A stretch of 64,000 nucleotides of DNA from Microbacterium sp. 8M (GTDB lineage: Bacteria; Actinomycetota; Actinomycetes; Actinomycetales; Microbacteriaceae): contig NZ_LR733284.1 of the NCBI RefSeq assembly GCF_902506375.1, positions 1,081,147 to 1,145,146 on the forward strand, in the 5' to 3' direction. The position numbers and the translations under genes were made by a program. Of this stretch, positions 28,725-37,964 are shown in pieces. How positions within the stretch are numbered: the stretch's first letter is position 1; each line of letters opens with the position of its first letter. The notes beneath the pieces were generated by a model. The model made no database searches. It worked only from the letters and a program-made list of their open reading frames with translations, and was not told where the DNA came from.

Positions 28725-29399
28725 TCAGGTCAGGTGCTTCAGCGCTTCGCGGCGGCTGAGCGGCGAGAGGCCGGGATGGGCGTCGACGAACGCGCGCACC
28801 CAGTCCGGATCCGTCCGGGCGTGGTCGCGCAGCGCCCAGCCGATCGCCTTGCGGAGGAAGAACTCCGGATCCGCGATGTTCGCCTCGATGGCGTCCGTCA
28901 GCAGTGCACGATCCACGCGATCCTTGCGGCCCAGCTGCGCGATGATCGCGGCGCGGCGGATCCAGAGGTCCTCGTCGTCGGCCCAGACGCGCAGCTCCAC
29001 GGACAGCTCGGCGGGGTGCACGTCCAGCAGGTCCGCCAGTCGGTGCGCGACCTCGTCGACATGATCCCACCAGGCGCCGGTGCGGATCATCTCCTCGTGC
29101 ACCTCCAGGAGATCGAGCCGTCCGCGCAACGGGCGCAGCGCCATCAGCGCCTGGGCGGCATAGCGCTCCTCGCGATAGGCCGCGCCGCGCCACAGGTCGA
29201 GCGCGGCGTCGCGCAACAGGTCCGGATCGCCGATGCCGCCCGCGGCCTCCTTCGCCAGCCGGCGCGCCTCCGGCACCCGCACGCCCAGGAACGGCATCGC
29301 CGACTTCATGTAGGCCTGCTGCCCGGGAGCGAACGCCGGATCCGCCGTCGCGCGCAGGGCCTCCCGAATCGTCGCGACCAGCGCGTGTGCGGACTCCAC
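28725..29399 (-). CDS. DNA alkylation repair protein (AlkD-like)
   Basis: A 224-residue all-helical HEAT-repeat protein of the DNA alkylation repair family, which removes N3- or N7-alkylated purines without base flipping. Typical segments are YMKSAMPFLGVRVPEARRLA near the N-terminus, WWDHVDEVAHRL, LWIRRAAIIAQLGRK and FFLRKAIGWALRDHARTDP near the end. The length matches AlkD. It stands alone between convergent and divergent neighbours. Glycosylase specificity is inferred from the family only. Confidence 0.9.
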   Translation of the reverse strand: MESAHALVATIREALRATADPAFAPGQQAYMKSAMPFLGVRVPEARRLAKEAAGGIGDPDLLRDAALDLWRGAAYREERYAAQALMALRPLRGRLDLLEVHEEMIRTGAWWDHVDEVAHRLADLLDVHPAELSVELRVWADDEDLWIRRAAIIAQLGRKDRVDRALLTDAIEANIADPEFFLRKAIGWALRDHARTDPDWVRAFVDAHPGLSPLSRREALKHLT

Positions 29400-29516
29400 A
29401 TCGCGAGTCTAGGAAATCCGTCGGACTTTTTTCGGATGGCTGTCGATCCGTCGTCTTCTCGTTCGACGTCTTGAGTGAGAGGGTCGAGAGACGACCCCCA
29501 GGAGGAGACAGACACC

Positions 29517-29942
29517 ATGAAGTTCATGCTGATCATGCGCGCGACCGACGAGGCCGTCGAGGCGTACAAGGACATGCCCTTCGACGAGGTCATCGCGGCG
29601 ATGGGCCGCTACAACGAGTCGATGATCAAGGCCGGCGTGCTGCTGGCAGGCGAGGGGCTCACCGACGCGGCCGAGGGCTTCGTCGTGGACTTCTCCGCGG
29701 AGACGCCGCTCGTCACCGACGGCCCGTACGGGGAGACCAAGGAGCTCTTCAACGGGTTCTGGATCATCGAGACGTCCTCGCGCGAGGAAGCCGCGGAGTG
29801 GGCGAAGCGCGCTCCGCTCGGGCCGGGATCCTTCCTGGAGGTGCGTCGCGTCACCGAGCTGGAGGACTTCCCCGCCGACAACGAGTGGGTGCAGAAGGAG
29901 GCCGGCTGGCGCGAGGAGGCGGCTGCTCGCGCGGCCGAGTGA
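29517..29942 (+). CDS. YciI/DGPF-domain protein paired with an ECF sigma factor
   Basis: A 141-residue protein of the YCII/DGPF family: MKFMLIMRATDEAVEAYKDM at the start and the signature VTDGPYGETKELFNGFWII. A GGAGGAG ribosome binding site lies at 29501-29507. It is followed at once by an ECF sigma factor. DGPF proteins are the standard partners of ECF42-type sigma factors, which have no anti-sigma factor; the biochemical role of the DGPF protein is not known. Confidence 0.9.
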   Translation: MKFMLIMRATDEAVEAYKDMPFDEVIAAMGRYNESMIKAGVLLAGEGLTDAAEGFVVDFSAETPLVTDGPYGETKELFNGFWIIETSSREEAAEWAKRAPLGPGSFLEVRRVTELEDFPADNEWVQKEAGWREEAAARAAE

Positions 29943-29947
29943 CTCCG

Positions 29948-31219
29948 ATGACAGGCTCCCCTGCGGCGACGGCGGGCTCGGACGTCGAGCGCGCCGTCGC
30001 CGCCGTGTGGCGCATCGAGTCGGCGCGCATCGTGGCGACGCTCACCCGCTTCACCGGGGACTTCGGGCTTGCGGAGGACCTGGCCCAGGACGCGCTGCTC
30101 GAGGCGGTCTCGCAGTGGCCGCGCGATGGAGTGCCCGCGAATCCCGCGGCGTGGCTGACCGCCGTGGCGAAACGCCGCGCGATCGACGGCTGGCGACGTC
30201 GCGAGCGCTACGACGACCGGCTCGCCGTGATCGCGCACGACCTGGAGCAGGAGCAGGACGCCGCACTCGACGCGGATCCGTGGGATCCCGATGCGATCGA
30301 CGACGACGTGCTGCGGCTGGTGTTCATCGCCTGCCACCCCGTGCTCTCCCGCGAGGCGCGTGTCGCCCTCACACTCCGGGTCGTGGCCGGCCTGACGACG
30401 GAGCAGATCGCCCGGGCCTTCCTCGTGCCGACGGCGACGGTGCAGCAGCGCATCGTGCGCGCCAAGAAGACCCTGGCCGCCGCCAGGGCACCGTTCGAGG
30501 TGCCGCCGCGTGAGGAGTTCCCCGCCCGGCTCGGCGCCGTGCTCGGTGTGCTGTACCTGGTGTTCAACGAGGCGCACGCCGCAACGGCGGGGGAGGATCT
30601 GCTCCGCCCCGACCTGGGGCGCGAGGCGATCCGGCTCGCCCGGGTGCTGGCCGCGCTCATGCCGGGCGAACCAGACGTGCACGCGCTGCTCGCGCTCATG
30701 GAGCTGACGGCTGCCCGGTTCCCGGCGCGGGTGGACGCGAACGGGGATCCGGTGCTGCTCTCCGACCAGGACCGCAGCCTGTGGGACCGGGGACGGATCG
30801 CGCGCGGGCGTGCCGCCCTGGCTCGTGCCGACGGGCTCGGGCGCGGGCGCGGCGCCTATGCGCTGCAGGCGGCGATCGCGGAGTGCCATGCCGTCGCGCC
30901 GTCGGTCGAGGAGACCGACTGGGAGCGCATCGTCGTGTTGTACGAGGCGCTGGGCCGGATCGCGCCGTCGCCGGTGGTCGAGCTGAACCGCGCGGCAGCG
31001 GTCGCGATGGCGACCGGCCCGGCTTCGGCGCTGCGCATCGTCGACGGCCTCATCGCGGAGGGCGCGCTGCGCGGCTACCACCTGCTGCCGGCGACGCGCG
31101 CTGAGCTTCTGCTCCGACTCGGGCGCGACGACGAGGCGCGTTCGGAGTTCGCCGCCGCTGCGGCCCTCGCCGGCAACGACCGCGAGCGCGCGCTGCTCGA
31201 GCAGAAGGCGCGCGGCTGA
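29948..31219 (+). CDS. ECF42-type RNA polymerase sigma factor with long C-terminal extension
   Basis: A 423-residue sigma factor. Region 2 (about residues 10-75) includes FTGDFGLAEDLAQDALLEAV and AVAKRRAIDGWRRRERY; region 4 (about 130-185) has LRVVAGLTTEQIARAFLVP and TVQQRIVRAKKTL. The remaining 230 residues form the helical, TPR-like extension of this group, including VLYLVFNEAHAAT. The start is ATG at 29948; a GTG at 29939 would overlap the DGPF gene by four bases. No anti-sigma gene is adjacent, so activity is presumably controlled through the extension. Target promoters are unknown, though the upstream DGPF gene is a likely target. Confidence 0.9.
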   Translation: MTGSPAATAGSDVERAVAAVWRIESARIVATLTRFTGDFGLAEDLAQDALLEAVSQWPRDGVPANPAAWLTAVAKRRAIDGWRRRERYDDRLAVIAHDLEQEQDAALDADPWDPDAIDDDVLRLVFIACHPVLSREARVALTLRVVAGLTTEQIARAFLVPTATVQQRIVRAKKTLAAARAPFEVPPREEFPARLGAVLGVLYLVFNEAHAATAGEDLLRPDLGREAIRLARVLAALMPGEPDVHALLALMELTAARFPARVDANGDPVLLSDQDRSLWDRGRIARGRAALARADGLGRGRGAYALQAAIAECHAVAPSVEETDWERIVVLYEALGRIAPSPVVELNRAAAVAMATGPASALRIVDGLIAEGALRGYHLLPATRAELLLRLGRDDEARSEFAAAAALAGNDRERALLEQKARG

Positions 31220-31225
31220 CCGCGC

Positions 31226-31258
31226 AGCGCCTCGGCGTCCTTGGTCCCGCGGCGCTCG
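31226..31258. repeat. degenerate copy of the GGTTCCTGAGCG repeat family
   Basis: Read on the minus strand, this segment gives GGTTCTGAGCGAGCGCCG followed by a GACCAAGGACG-like core, matching the repeats at 10863-11012 with several changes. It lies downstream of the sigma factor gene. Confidence 0.55.
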
Positions 31259-31299
31259 CTCAGAACCTGTCCGCTCGCGGTACGTGCTCCGGGGACGAC

Positions 31300-31329
31300 G
31301 AAGGCCGCCCTCCGAGGAGAGCGGCCTTC
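31300..31329. terminator. terminator between sigma factor and BI-1/YccA genes
   Basis: GAAGGCCGC (31300-31308) pairs with GCGGCCTTC (31321-31329) with a 12-base loop, placed between convergent genes. Confidence 0.75.
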
Positions 31330-31349
31330 GAGCGGTGTCTGCGACGGCG

Positions 31350-32276
31350 TCAGTTGTTGCGCGCGATCGCGATCATCCGCAGGATCTCGACGTACAGCCA
31401 CACCACGGTGACCATGATGCCGAAGCCGCCGAGCCAGCCGTACACGCGCGGGGCGCCGTTGCGCACGCCCTGCTGCACCTGGTCGAAGTCCATCACCAGC
31501 GAGTACGCGGCGAGGAACACGACGAGCACGCCGATGATGAGGCCGAGCGGGATCCCGGCGACCTTTGCGCTGTACAGGCCGAACATCTGGTTCGCCGGCA
31601 GCACGTTGAACACCATCAGGACGACGTTGAGCAGCGAGAACAGCAGGTAGCCGAGCATCGCGATCATCACGATCTTGGTCATCTTCGCCGACGCGCGGAC
31701 CTTGCCGCTCGCGAACAGCGCGAGCGTGACCGCCACGACCGCTGCGGTCGCGAGCGTCGCCTGCAGCACGATGCCGGGCCACAGCACCTCGAAGAACGCG
31801 GAGATGCCGCCGATGAAGAGGCCCTCGAACGCGGAGTACGCGAAGATCAGGCCCGGGCGCACCTTCTTGCGCGAGGTGAAGCTCACGACCATGGCGAGCA
31901 CGAAGCCGCCGAGCGCGCCGACGGCCCACGGCCAGATCGCGATGGCGGAGGGCGTGCGCGGCACGGCGACCCCGCCGAGGGTGAAGACCCAGCCGATCGC
32001 GGCGAAGACGAGCAGGATCCCGAACAGGCCCGCGGTCTTCCAGACCGTGTCCTCGACGGTCATCCGGTCGGTCTCGATGGCACCGGCGGACGGCGCCGCA
32101 TACATGCCCTCGAGGTTCGCGTTGACGGCGGCCTGCTGGGCGGCGGCGAGCTGGCTCGCCGGGGGCGGCGGCGCGTACTGACCGTTCTGGCCTGCCTGGG
32201 CGCCTCCGGGATAGGTTGCGACGGCGCGCGGATCCCGCTCCTTGAACGCCGGGTTGTTGAACGCGAAGTTGCTCAT
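31350..32276 (-). CDS. Bax inhibitor-1/YccA-family membrane protein
   Basis: A 308-residue protein with a Pro/Gln/Ala-rich cytoplasmic N-terminus of about 80 residues and seven hydrophobic helices. ALGGFVLAMVVSFTSRKKVRPGLIF and FAYSAFEGLFIGGISAFFE are typical of the BI-1/YccA-like (DUF4870-distinct) family in actinobacteria, and DFDQVQQGVRNGAP precedes the last helices. ATG at 32276 begins MSNFAFNNPAF; a start four codons earlier is possible. Members are proposed ion channels or stress modulators, but the role here is unknown. Confidence 0.88.
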   Translation of the reverse strand: MSNFAFNNPAFKERDPRAVATYPGGAQAGQNGQYAPPPPASQLAAAQQAAVNANLEGMYAAPSAGAIETDRMTVEDTVWKTAGLFGILLVFAAIGWVFTLGGVAVPRTPSAIAIWPWAVGALGGFVLAMVVSFTSRKKVRPGLIFAYSAFEGLFIGGISAFFEVLWPGIVLQATLATAAVVAVTLALFASGKVRASAKMTKIVMIAMLGYLLFSLLNVVLMVFNVLPANQMFGLYSAKVAGIPLGLIIGVLVVFLAAYSLVMDFDQVQQGVRNGAPRVYGWLGGFGIMVTVVWLYVEILRMIAIARNN

Positions 32277-32363
32277 GGTCGGCCTCACTCCTCAGAAGTG
32301 GTGGTCATCTTCCCTCTACGATAGCCGCGGAATCTCCGCAGGGCACTGCCGTACGCTGAGAGC

Positions 32364-33389
32364 GTGACCCGACGGATCCCGCCCGACGTCCCGCCGATCC
32401 ACCGGGCCGCCGGTCCGCTCCTCATCGGTCATCGCGGTGCCCCCGGCTACCGTCCCGAGCACACCGCCTCGTCGTACCGGCTCGCCTTCGCGATGGGCGC
32501 GGACGCCGTGGAGCCCGACGTCGTCGCCACCGCAGACGGCGTGCTCGTGATCCGGCACGAGAACGAGATCTCCGGCACCACCGACGTCGCGGAGCATCCG
32601 GAGTTCGCCGAGCGGCGCACCATCAAGCGCATCGACGGGGAGTCCCTCACCGGATGGTTCACCGAGGACTTCACCTGGGCCGAGCTCGCCACGCTGCGCT
32701 GCCGCGAGCGGATCCCCGCGCTGCGCCCGGGATCCGCCGAGTACGACGGGAACGAGCCGATCCTGCGACTGGGCGACCTGCTGCGGCTCGTCGAGGAGGC
32801 GTCGGTCGAGCACGGACGCGACATCGGCGTCGTCCTGGAGATCAAGCACGCCACGTACTTCGCCGGGATCGGGCATGACCTGGCCGCACTAGTCGAGCGG
32901 GATCTGCGCGCCGCCGGATGGGCGTCGGGGGAGCATCCTCTGTGGGTCGAGTCGTTCGAGCAGACCGTGCTGGCCGAGCTGCGGGCGCGCGGCGTCGCCG
33001 GCACCTTCATCTACCTCCTCGAGGCGAGCGGATCGCCGGCGGATCTGGTCGCCCGCGACGGCGGGGCGGCGCCGGCCTACGCGGACGCGCTGACGCCGGC
33101 CGGGCTCGACGCGCTCGCCCGCGACGTGGACGGCATCAGCGTCGACAAGGAGATCCTGCTGCGCGCCGACGGTCCGGAGCTCGTCGCGGCGGCGCACCGG
33201 CGCGGCCTGCGCGTCCTCACCTGGACCTGCCGTCCCGAGAACGCCTTCCTCGATCCCCGATTCCGCATCGGCGACGACGCGGCGGCGTACGGCGACTACC
33301 GGGCGGAGTGGGAGAGGATCGCGCAGACCGGCCTCGACGGGGTGTTCCTGGACCATCCCGACCTCGGGGCGGACGCATTCCGGGCGTGA
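32364..33389 (+). CDS. glycerophosphodiester phosphodiesterase
   Basis: Hydrolyses glycerophosphodiesters to glycerol-3-phosphate and an alcohol. The GDPD TIM barrel shows LIGHRGAPGYRPEHT with the catalytic His and metal-binding residues, then EPDVVATADGVLVIRHE with further metal ligands and the second His. VVLEIKHA and WTCRPEN are also family features. It has 341 residues and no signal peptide, suggesting a cytoplasmic enzyme. The GTG start is six bases after TACGCT (32352-32357), a leaderless arrangement. Confidence 0.93.
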   Translation: MTRRIPPDVPPIHRAAGPLLIGHRGAPGYRPEHTASSYRLAFAMGADAVEPDVVATADGVLVIRHENEISGTTDVAEHPEFAERRTIKRIDGESLTGWFTEDFTWAELATLRCRERIPALRPGSAEYDGNEPILRLGDLLRLVEEASVEHGRDIGVVLEIKHATYFAGIGHDLAALVERDLRAAGWASGEHPLWVESFEQTVLAELRARGVAGTFIYLLEASGSPADLVARDGGAAPAYADALTPAGLDALARDVDGISVDKEILLRADGPELVAAAHRRGLRVLTWTCRPENAFLDPRFRIGDDAAAYGDYRAEWERIAQTGLDGVFLDHPDLGADAFRA

Positions 33390-33442
33390 CCGGAGCGACG
33401 GCCGGACTCGAGGTCGGTGGCCCGACCTAGACTTGAGAGGTC

Positions 33443-35944
33443 ATGAGCGAAGCCCCTTCTCCCGTCATCCTCCCGCCGGTCCCTGAGCCCGCCGAAGGGT
33501 CCTCTCACGGAGGCCGGCAGGGAGCGGCAGCCGGCGCGCACGCCGATCTGCTCGCGGGGCTCAACCCGCAGCAGCTCGACGCGGTCACCTACCGCGGTCA
33601 AGCGTTGCTCATCGTCGCCGGCGCGGGATCGGGCAAGACCAGCGTGCTCACCCGTCGCATCGCCCTGCTGCTGCGTCAGCGCGAGGCGTGGCCGAGCCAG
33701 ATCCTCGCGATCACCTTCACGAACAAGGCCGCAGGGGAGATGCGCGAGCGCGTCGAGCAGCTCGTCGGCGACACCGCGCGAGGCATGTGGATCTCGACGT
33801 TCCACTCCGCGTGCGTGCGGATCCTGCGCCGCGAGGCCGAGCAGTTCGGCTTCACGAAGTCGTTCACGATCTACGACTCCGGCGACTCGCGCGCCCTCAT
33901 CAAGCGGCTCGTCAAGGAGCACGAGGCCGACGCCTACGGGTATACCCCGGCCGCCATCCAGTCGCGCATCTCGAAGCTGAAGAACGAGCTGCAGGATGCG
34001 GAGTCCTTCGCGCGGCAGGCGAACATGTCGGATCCGGCGGAGCGCGTCTTCGCCGAGGTGTTCGCCGACTACCAGCGCCAGCTGCAGAAGGCGAACGCCT
34101 TCGACTTCGACGACCTCATCGGGCAGACCGTCTACCTGTTCCGTGCGTTCCCCCAGATCGCCGACACCTACCGGCGCCGCTTCCGGCACATCCTGGTCGA
34201 CGAGTACCAGGACACCAACGCCGCCCAGTACGCCCTGATCCACGAGCTCACCCGGCCGGTCCAAGGCGGCGGCGCCCCGGAACCGTATGCCTCGAACGGC
34301 ATGATGATCTTTGAGCCCGATCCGCACGACGCCGCGGGGGCCGAGCCGGGCGCCGCTCTCACCGTCGTCGGCGACTCGGATCAGTCCATCTACGCCTTCC
34401 GCGGCGCGGACATCCGCAACATCAGCGAGTTCGAGCGCGACTTCCCCGGCGCCAAAGTCGTGCTGCTGGAGCAGAACTACCGCTCGACGCAGAACATCCT
34501 GTCGGCGGCCAACGCGGTGATCAGCAACAACTTCGACCGCAAGGAGAAGAAGCTGTGGAGCGACAAGGGATCCGGTGACGCGATCGTCGGGTTCACCGGC
34601 TACTCCCAGCACGACGAGGCCCAGTTCGTCGCCGACGAGATCGAGGCGCTGCGTCGCGCCGGCATGCCGTACGGCGAGATGGCCGTGTTCTACCGCACCA
34701 ACTCGCAGTCGCGCGCGCTGGAGGAGATCTTCATCCGCTCCGCGGTGCCCTACAAGATCATGGGTGGCACCAAGTTCTACGAGCGCGCCGAGATCAAGGA
34801 CGCGCTCGCCTACCTCGTCGCGGTCGCAAACCCCGCCGACGAGATGGCCGTGCGGCGGATCCTGAACAAGCCGCGCCGCGGCATCGGCGATGTCACCGAG
34901 ACCTCCATCGCACGCTTCGCGGAGGAGCACTCGCTGAGCTTCCGCGACGCGCTCGCGCATCCGACGCAGCTCGGGGTGGGGCCGAAGATCCAGGCCGCGA
35001 TCGCGCAGCTGGACGCCGTGCTGCGCGAGGCGACCGAGATCATGCTGCCCGCCAGCGGCGAGATCGCACCTCCGACGGCGGTCGCCGAGGGACTCACGCT
35101 GCTGCTGCAGAAGAGCGGCTACATGGACGCCCTGCGCGCGAGCCGGGACCCGCAGGACGAGGCGCGCCTGGAGAACCTGGACGAGCTCATCGCGGTCACC
35201 CGCGACTTCGCGCGCAACAACCCCGAGGGCACGATCTCCGACTTCCTCACCGAGGTCGCGCTCGTCTCCGACGCGGACGACCTCGACGACGAGTCCGGCG
35301 TGGTGTCGCTGATGACGATGCACACCGCCAAGGGGCTCGAGTTCGACGCCGTGTTCGTGACCGGTGTCGAGGAAGACCTGATCCCGCACCGCATCTCGGC
35401 GAACGAGCCGGGCGGACCGCAGGAGGAGCGCCGCCTGTTCTACGTCGGCATCACCCGCGCCCGCAAGCGGCTGCACCTGTCGCTGGCGATGACCCGTGCG
35501 CAGTTCGGCGAGGTGTCGGTGGCGATGCCGAGCCGGTTCCTGCAGGAGATCCCCTCCGAGCTCATCGACTGGCGGCAGTCGCCGGGAGACGTGAACTCCC
35601 GCGGTGGCACCCAGTCGCGCGCGCTCAACGCCCGCCGCCCTGGTGGCTTCGGCGGTTCCGGGGGCTCGGGCGACCGCTTCGCCGCCCGACCGCTGCCCCA
35701 GCGCGAGGGCCTCAAGCCCCTGTCGACCGCGATGGACAAGTTCCCGAACCGGGTGACCGCGAAGGTGCGCGACAACGGCGATCTCGAGCTGAACGCCGGG
35801 GACCGGATCCGCCACGACGACTTCGGCGAGGGAAAGGTCGAGGCGATCACGGGCGAGGGTGCCAAGCGCATCGCCCACGTGCGCTTCGACTCCGCGGGGC
35901 AGAAGAAGCTGCTCGTCAAGATCGCGCCGATCCAGAAGCTCTGA
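33443..35944 (+). CDS. pcrA: UvrD/PcrA-type ATP-dependent DNA helicase
   Basis: Superfamily 1A 3'-5' helicase for repair and clearing of proteins from DNA. Motifs: Walker A AGAGSGKTS (59-67), DEYQDTN (Walker B), GDSDQSIYAFRGAD (motif III), EQNYRST (IV), TMHTAKGLEFDAVF (V) and YVGITRARKRL (VI). The C-terminal 50 residues (DRIRHDDFGEGKVEAI) form the Tudor-like RNA-polymerase-binding domain. Length is 833 residues. The N-terminal extension before NPQQLDAV holds PPVPEPAEGSS, encoded by a palindromic repeat at 33478-33502. A TAGACT -10 box ends nine bases before the ATG. Confidence 0.96.
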   Translation: MSEAPSPVILPPVPEPAEGSSHGGRQGAAAGAHADLLAGLNPQQLDAVTYRGQALLIVAGAGSGKTSVLTRRIALLLRQREAWPSQILAITFTNKAAGEMRERVEQLVGDTARGMWISTFHSACVRILRREAEQFGFTKSFTIYDSGDSRALIKRLVKEHEADAYGYTPAAIQSRISKLKNELQDAESFARQANMSDPAERVFAEVFADYQRQLQKANAFDFDDLIGQTVYLFRAFPQIADTYRRRFRHILVDEYQDTNAAQYALIHELTRPVQGGGAPEPYASNGMMIFEPDPHDAAGAEPGAALTVVGDSDQSIYAFRGADIRNISEFERDFPGAKVVLLEQNYRSTQNILSAANAVISNNFDRKEKKLWSDKGSGDAIVGFTGYSQHDEAQFVADEIEALRRAGMPYGEMAVFYRTNSQSRALEEIFIRSAVPYKIMGGTKFYERAEIKDALAYLVAVANPADEMAVRRILNKPRRGIGDVTETSIARFAEEHSLSFRDALAHPTQLGVGPKIQAAIAQLDAVLREATEIMLPASGEIAPPTAVAEGLTLLLQKSGYMDALRASRDPQDEARLENLDELIAVTRDFARNNPEGTISDFLTEVALVSDADDLDDESGVVSLMTMHTAKGLEFDAVFVTGVEEDLIPHRISANEPGGPQEERRLFYVGITRARKRLHLSLAMTRAQFGEVSVAMPSRFLQEIPSELIDWRQSPGDVNSRGGTQSRALNARRPGGFGGSGGSGDRFAARPLPQREGLKPLSTAMDKFPNRVTAKVRDNGDLELNAGDRIRHDDFGEGKVEAITGEGAKRIAHVRFDSAGQKKLLVKIAPIQKL
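33478..33502. repeat. GGTCCCTGAGCC-type palindromic repeat inside pcrA
   Basis: GGTCCCTGAGCCCGCCGAAG followed by GGTCC, a single copy of the family also seen at 12704 and 48586-48735. It encodes part of the non-conserved N-terminus of the helicase, where an insertion does no obvious harm. Confidence 0.75.
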
Positions 35945-36000
35945 GGATCCGGTGTCGATCGGCGGCCTTCACGGCCGGCCGGCGCGGTTAGGCTGGGCCC

Positions 36001-37158
36001 ATGGGCCTTTTCTCGCGCCGTAGCAAGCAGGACGACGTCGTCACGCCGGAGTCCGCTCCCGCCGCCGAGGAGGACGCCGCCGCTCCCGACACGACCGCTG
36101 CCGATACGACCGCGGATGTCGCGGCGGACACAGCCGGCGACGCGACGCCCGTGGTGAACGTCTCCGTACAGGCGTTCCGCGGGCTCGGAGCTCCGGCCGG
36201 CCCGGAGGTCGCAGCACCCGCGCCGGCCCCCGAGGCGGGCCACGACCTGACCGCCCCCGGCGTCGAGGAGGCGCCGACGGCGTCCGCCCCGAGCCCGTCC
36301 GCCCCGGCGTCGTCCGGCCGCCCGCCGCTTCCGCTCGCTCCTGCGGATCCGCCGGAGCAGACCGAGTCGATCCCCGGCATGCCCGACAACGTGCTGCTGC
36401 GCGAAGCGCTGGCCATGCTCGGGCCGGACCCGAGCCAGGCCGAGCTGCTCGGTGTGCTGCGCCAGTCGCTGCAGGGGAACCTCTTCCTGCGCGTCAGCGG
36501 GGACGCGGGCGAGCAGATCAGGGAGGGCAAGCCGCTCGCCGTTGCCGTGGTCAACGACGGGGAGAACTCGTTCATGCTGGCGTTCAGCTCGGCGGCCGCG
36601 GTGCGCGACTCCGTGCAGCAGGGCGATGAGGATCCGTCCGAGACGTCCGCGGTCGTCCAGCCGGTCCAGGCGGTCTACCAGAACGTCGTCCAGGGGCCGT
36701 TCGCCGGCCTCATCATCGACAACGCCTCCGAGCCGCACCGGGTGGTGTTCCCCTCGGAGATCCTGCAGAAGGCGCTGGAAGAGGCGGATCCGACCTTCGC
36801 CGTCAAGACGCTGCTGGCGACGCCGCGCGCCGCAGACTCCGAGGCGCGCGTGGCGGAGGCCCTGACCACGGCGCGGCTGTGGGTGGCGGTGAGCGACGTG
36901 GACGGCGACGGACAGTATGGCGTCGCCGAGGCGCACACGCCCGACGGGCGGCGTTTCCTGCAGCTGTTCAGCCACCCGCTCGAGGTGATCGCGCTCGGCC
37001 GGGGTGACCAGCCGCTGCCGTTCTCCGCAGAGCAGATCGGCGCGGTCATGGTGCAGCAGCCAGGCTTGGACGGCGTGCTCATCGACGCGGCGGGCCCCGC
37101 CATCACGGTGAGCCGGGACGCTCTGGCGCCCGTGATCGCGCTCGCCCCGGCGGAATAG
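36001..37158 (+). CDS. SseB-family protein
   Basis: A 385-residue protein. The first 120 residues are low complexity (Ala, Asp, Pro, Ser), after a short MGLFSRRSKQ start. The body contains two SseB-like modules: MPDNVLLREALAMLGPDPSQ onward with KPLAVAVVNDGENSFMLAFSS, and a C-terminal part with VAVSDVDGDGQYGVAEA and LEVIALGRGDQPLPFS. SseB proteins are poorly understood in actinobacteria. The ATG lies six bases after TAGGCT (35989-35994), so the transcript is probably leaderless. Confidence 0.82.
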   Translation: MGLFSRRSKQDDVVTPESAPAAEEDAAAPDTTAADTTADVAADTAGDATPVVNVSVQAFRGLGAPAGPEVAAPAPAPEAGHDLTAPGVEEAPTASAPSPSAPASSGRPPLPLAPADPPEQTESIPGMPDNVLLREALAMLGPDPSQAELLGVLRQSLQGNLFLRVSGDAGEQIREGKPLAVAVVNDGENSFMLAFSSAAAVRDSVQQGDEDPSETSAVVQPVQAVYQNVVQGPFAGLIIDNASEPHRVVFPSEILQKALEEADPTFAVKTLLATPRAADSEARVAEALTTARLWVAVSDVDGDGQYGVAEAHTPDGRRFLQLFSHPLEVIALGRGDQPLPFSAEQIGAVMVQQPGLDGVLIDAAGPAITVSRDALAPVIALAPAE

Positions 37159-37337
37159 GCCCGGAGCGAGGCGGTTCGCCCGCACGGGGGCCCGCTCCTC
37201 AAGGTCCCCTGCAGGCGCGTCGGCCTCACCTCAAGGTTGTGCGAAGGAAGCCTGAAGACCCGTTCAGTCCTCTTGTCAACCGGTATTTCGGAATCCAGCA
37301 TGGGGTTAAACGTCCCAGCCGATTCAAAGGATTCCTG

Positions 37338-37961
37338 ATGACCACCGTGACACGCACCACTCGTACCCGCCGCAAGGTCCTCGCCGTGCTGGCCGGAGGC
37401 CTCGTCCTCGGCGTCGGCGCCGCCATCACGCTCGCCGCGTGGAACGACTCCGAGTACGCGACCGGCACCTTCACCGCCGGCTCTTTCAACCTCCAGGGCT
37501 CGACCGACGGCACCACCTACGCCGATCACGCCACCGCGCCGGGGGCGGGCCTGACGTTCTCCGCGAACTTCAGCAACCTCACGCCGGGCGACAGCGTGTA
37601 CGCGTCGTACTGGCTGCAGCTCGACAAGAACACGACCAGCCCGGCGACGGTCACCCCCGCCCTCGACGCGACGTCCGGCACGGGCGTCAACGCGTCGGCC
37701 ATCTCGTACAAGGTCTACACGATCCCCAGCGCCACCGCGTGCGACGTGAACGTCGCCACGACCGGCACGCTCATCCTGTCCGGCGCGAACCTCAGCACCG
37801 CCACCGGCGCGACCACGTTCTCGCTCGCCAAGGGCACGCCGCCGACCACGGCCGGCGTCGCGCAGAAGCTCTGCTTCGTCGCGACGGCCGGAACCCAGGC
37901 GGTGCTGCAGCAGGGCGGGGCCGGAACGGCCGTCTGGAAGTTCACGGCGACCTCGAACTGA
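37338..37961 (+). CDS. SipW-dependent exported protein 1
   Basis: A 207-residue secreted protein. After a basic start (TRTTRTRRKVLAVLAGGLVLG) and hydrophobic core comes TLAAWNDSEYATGTFTAGSF, the signature of SipW-type signal peptides as in TasA/camelysin. The mature part is a Ser/Thr/Ala/Gly-rich beta-sandwich-like domain with two cysteines (TACDVNV, KLCFVAT) that could form a disulfide. It is followed four bases later by a paralogue and then by the matching signal peptidase. Likely a surface or matrix protein; no enzymatic motif is seen. Confidence 0.85.
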   Translation: MTTVTRTTRTRRKVLAVLAGGLVLGVGAAITLAAWNDSEYATGTFTAGSFNLQGSTDGTTYADHATAPGAGLTFSANFSNLTPGDSVYASYWLQLDKNTTSPATVTPALDATSGTGVNASAISYKVYTIPSATACDVNVATTGTLILSGANLSTATGATTFSLAKGTPPTTAGVAQKLCFVATAGTQAVLQQGGAGTAVWKFTATSN

Positions 37962-37964
37962 TCC

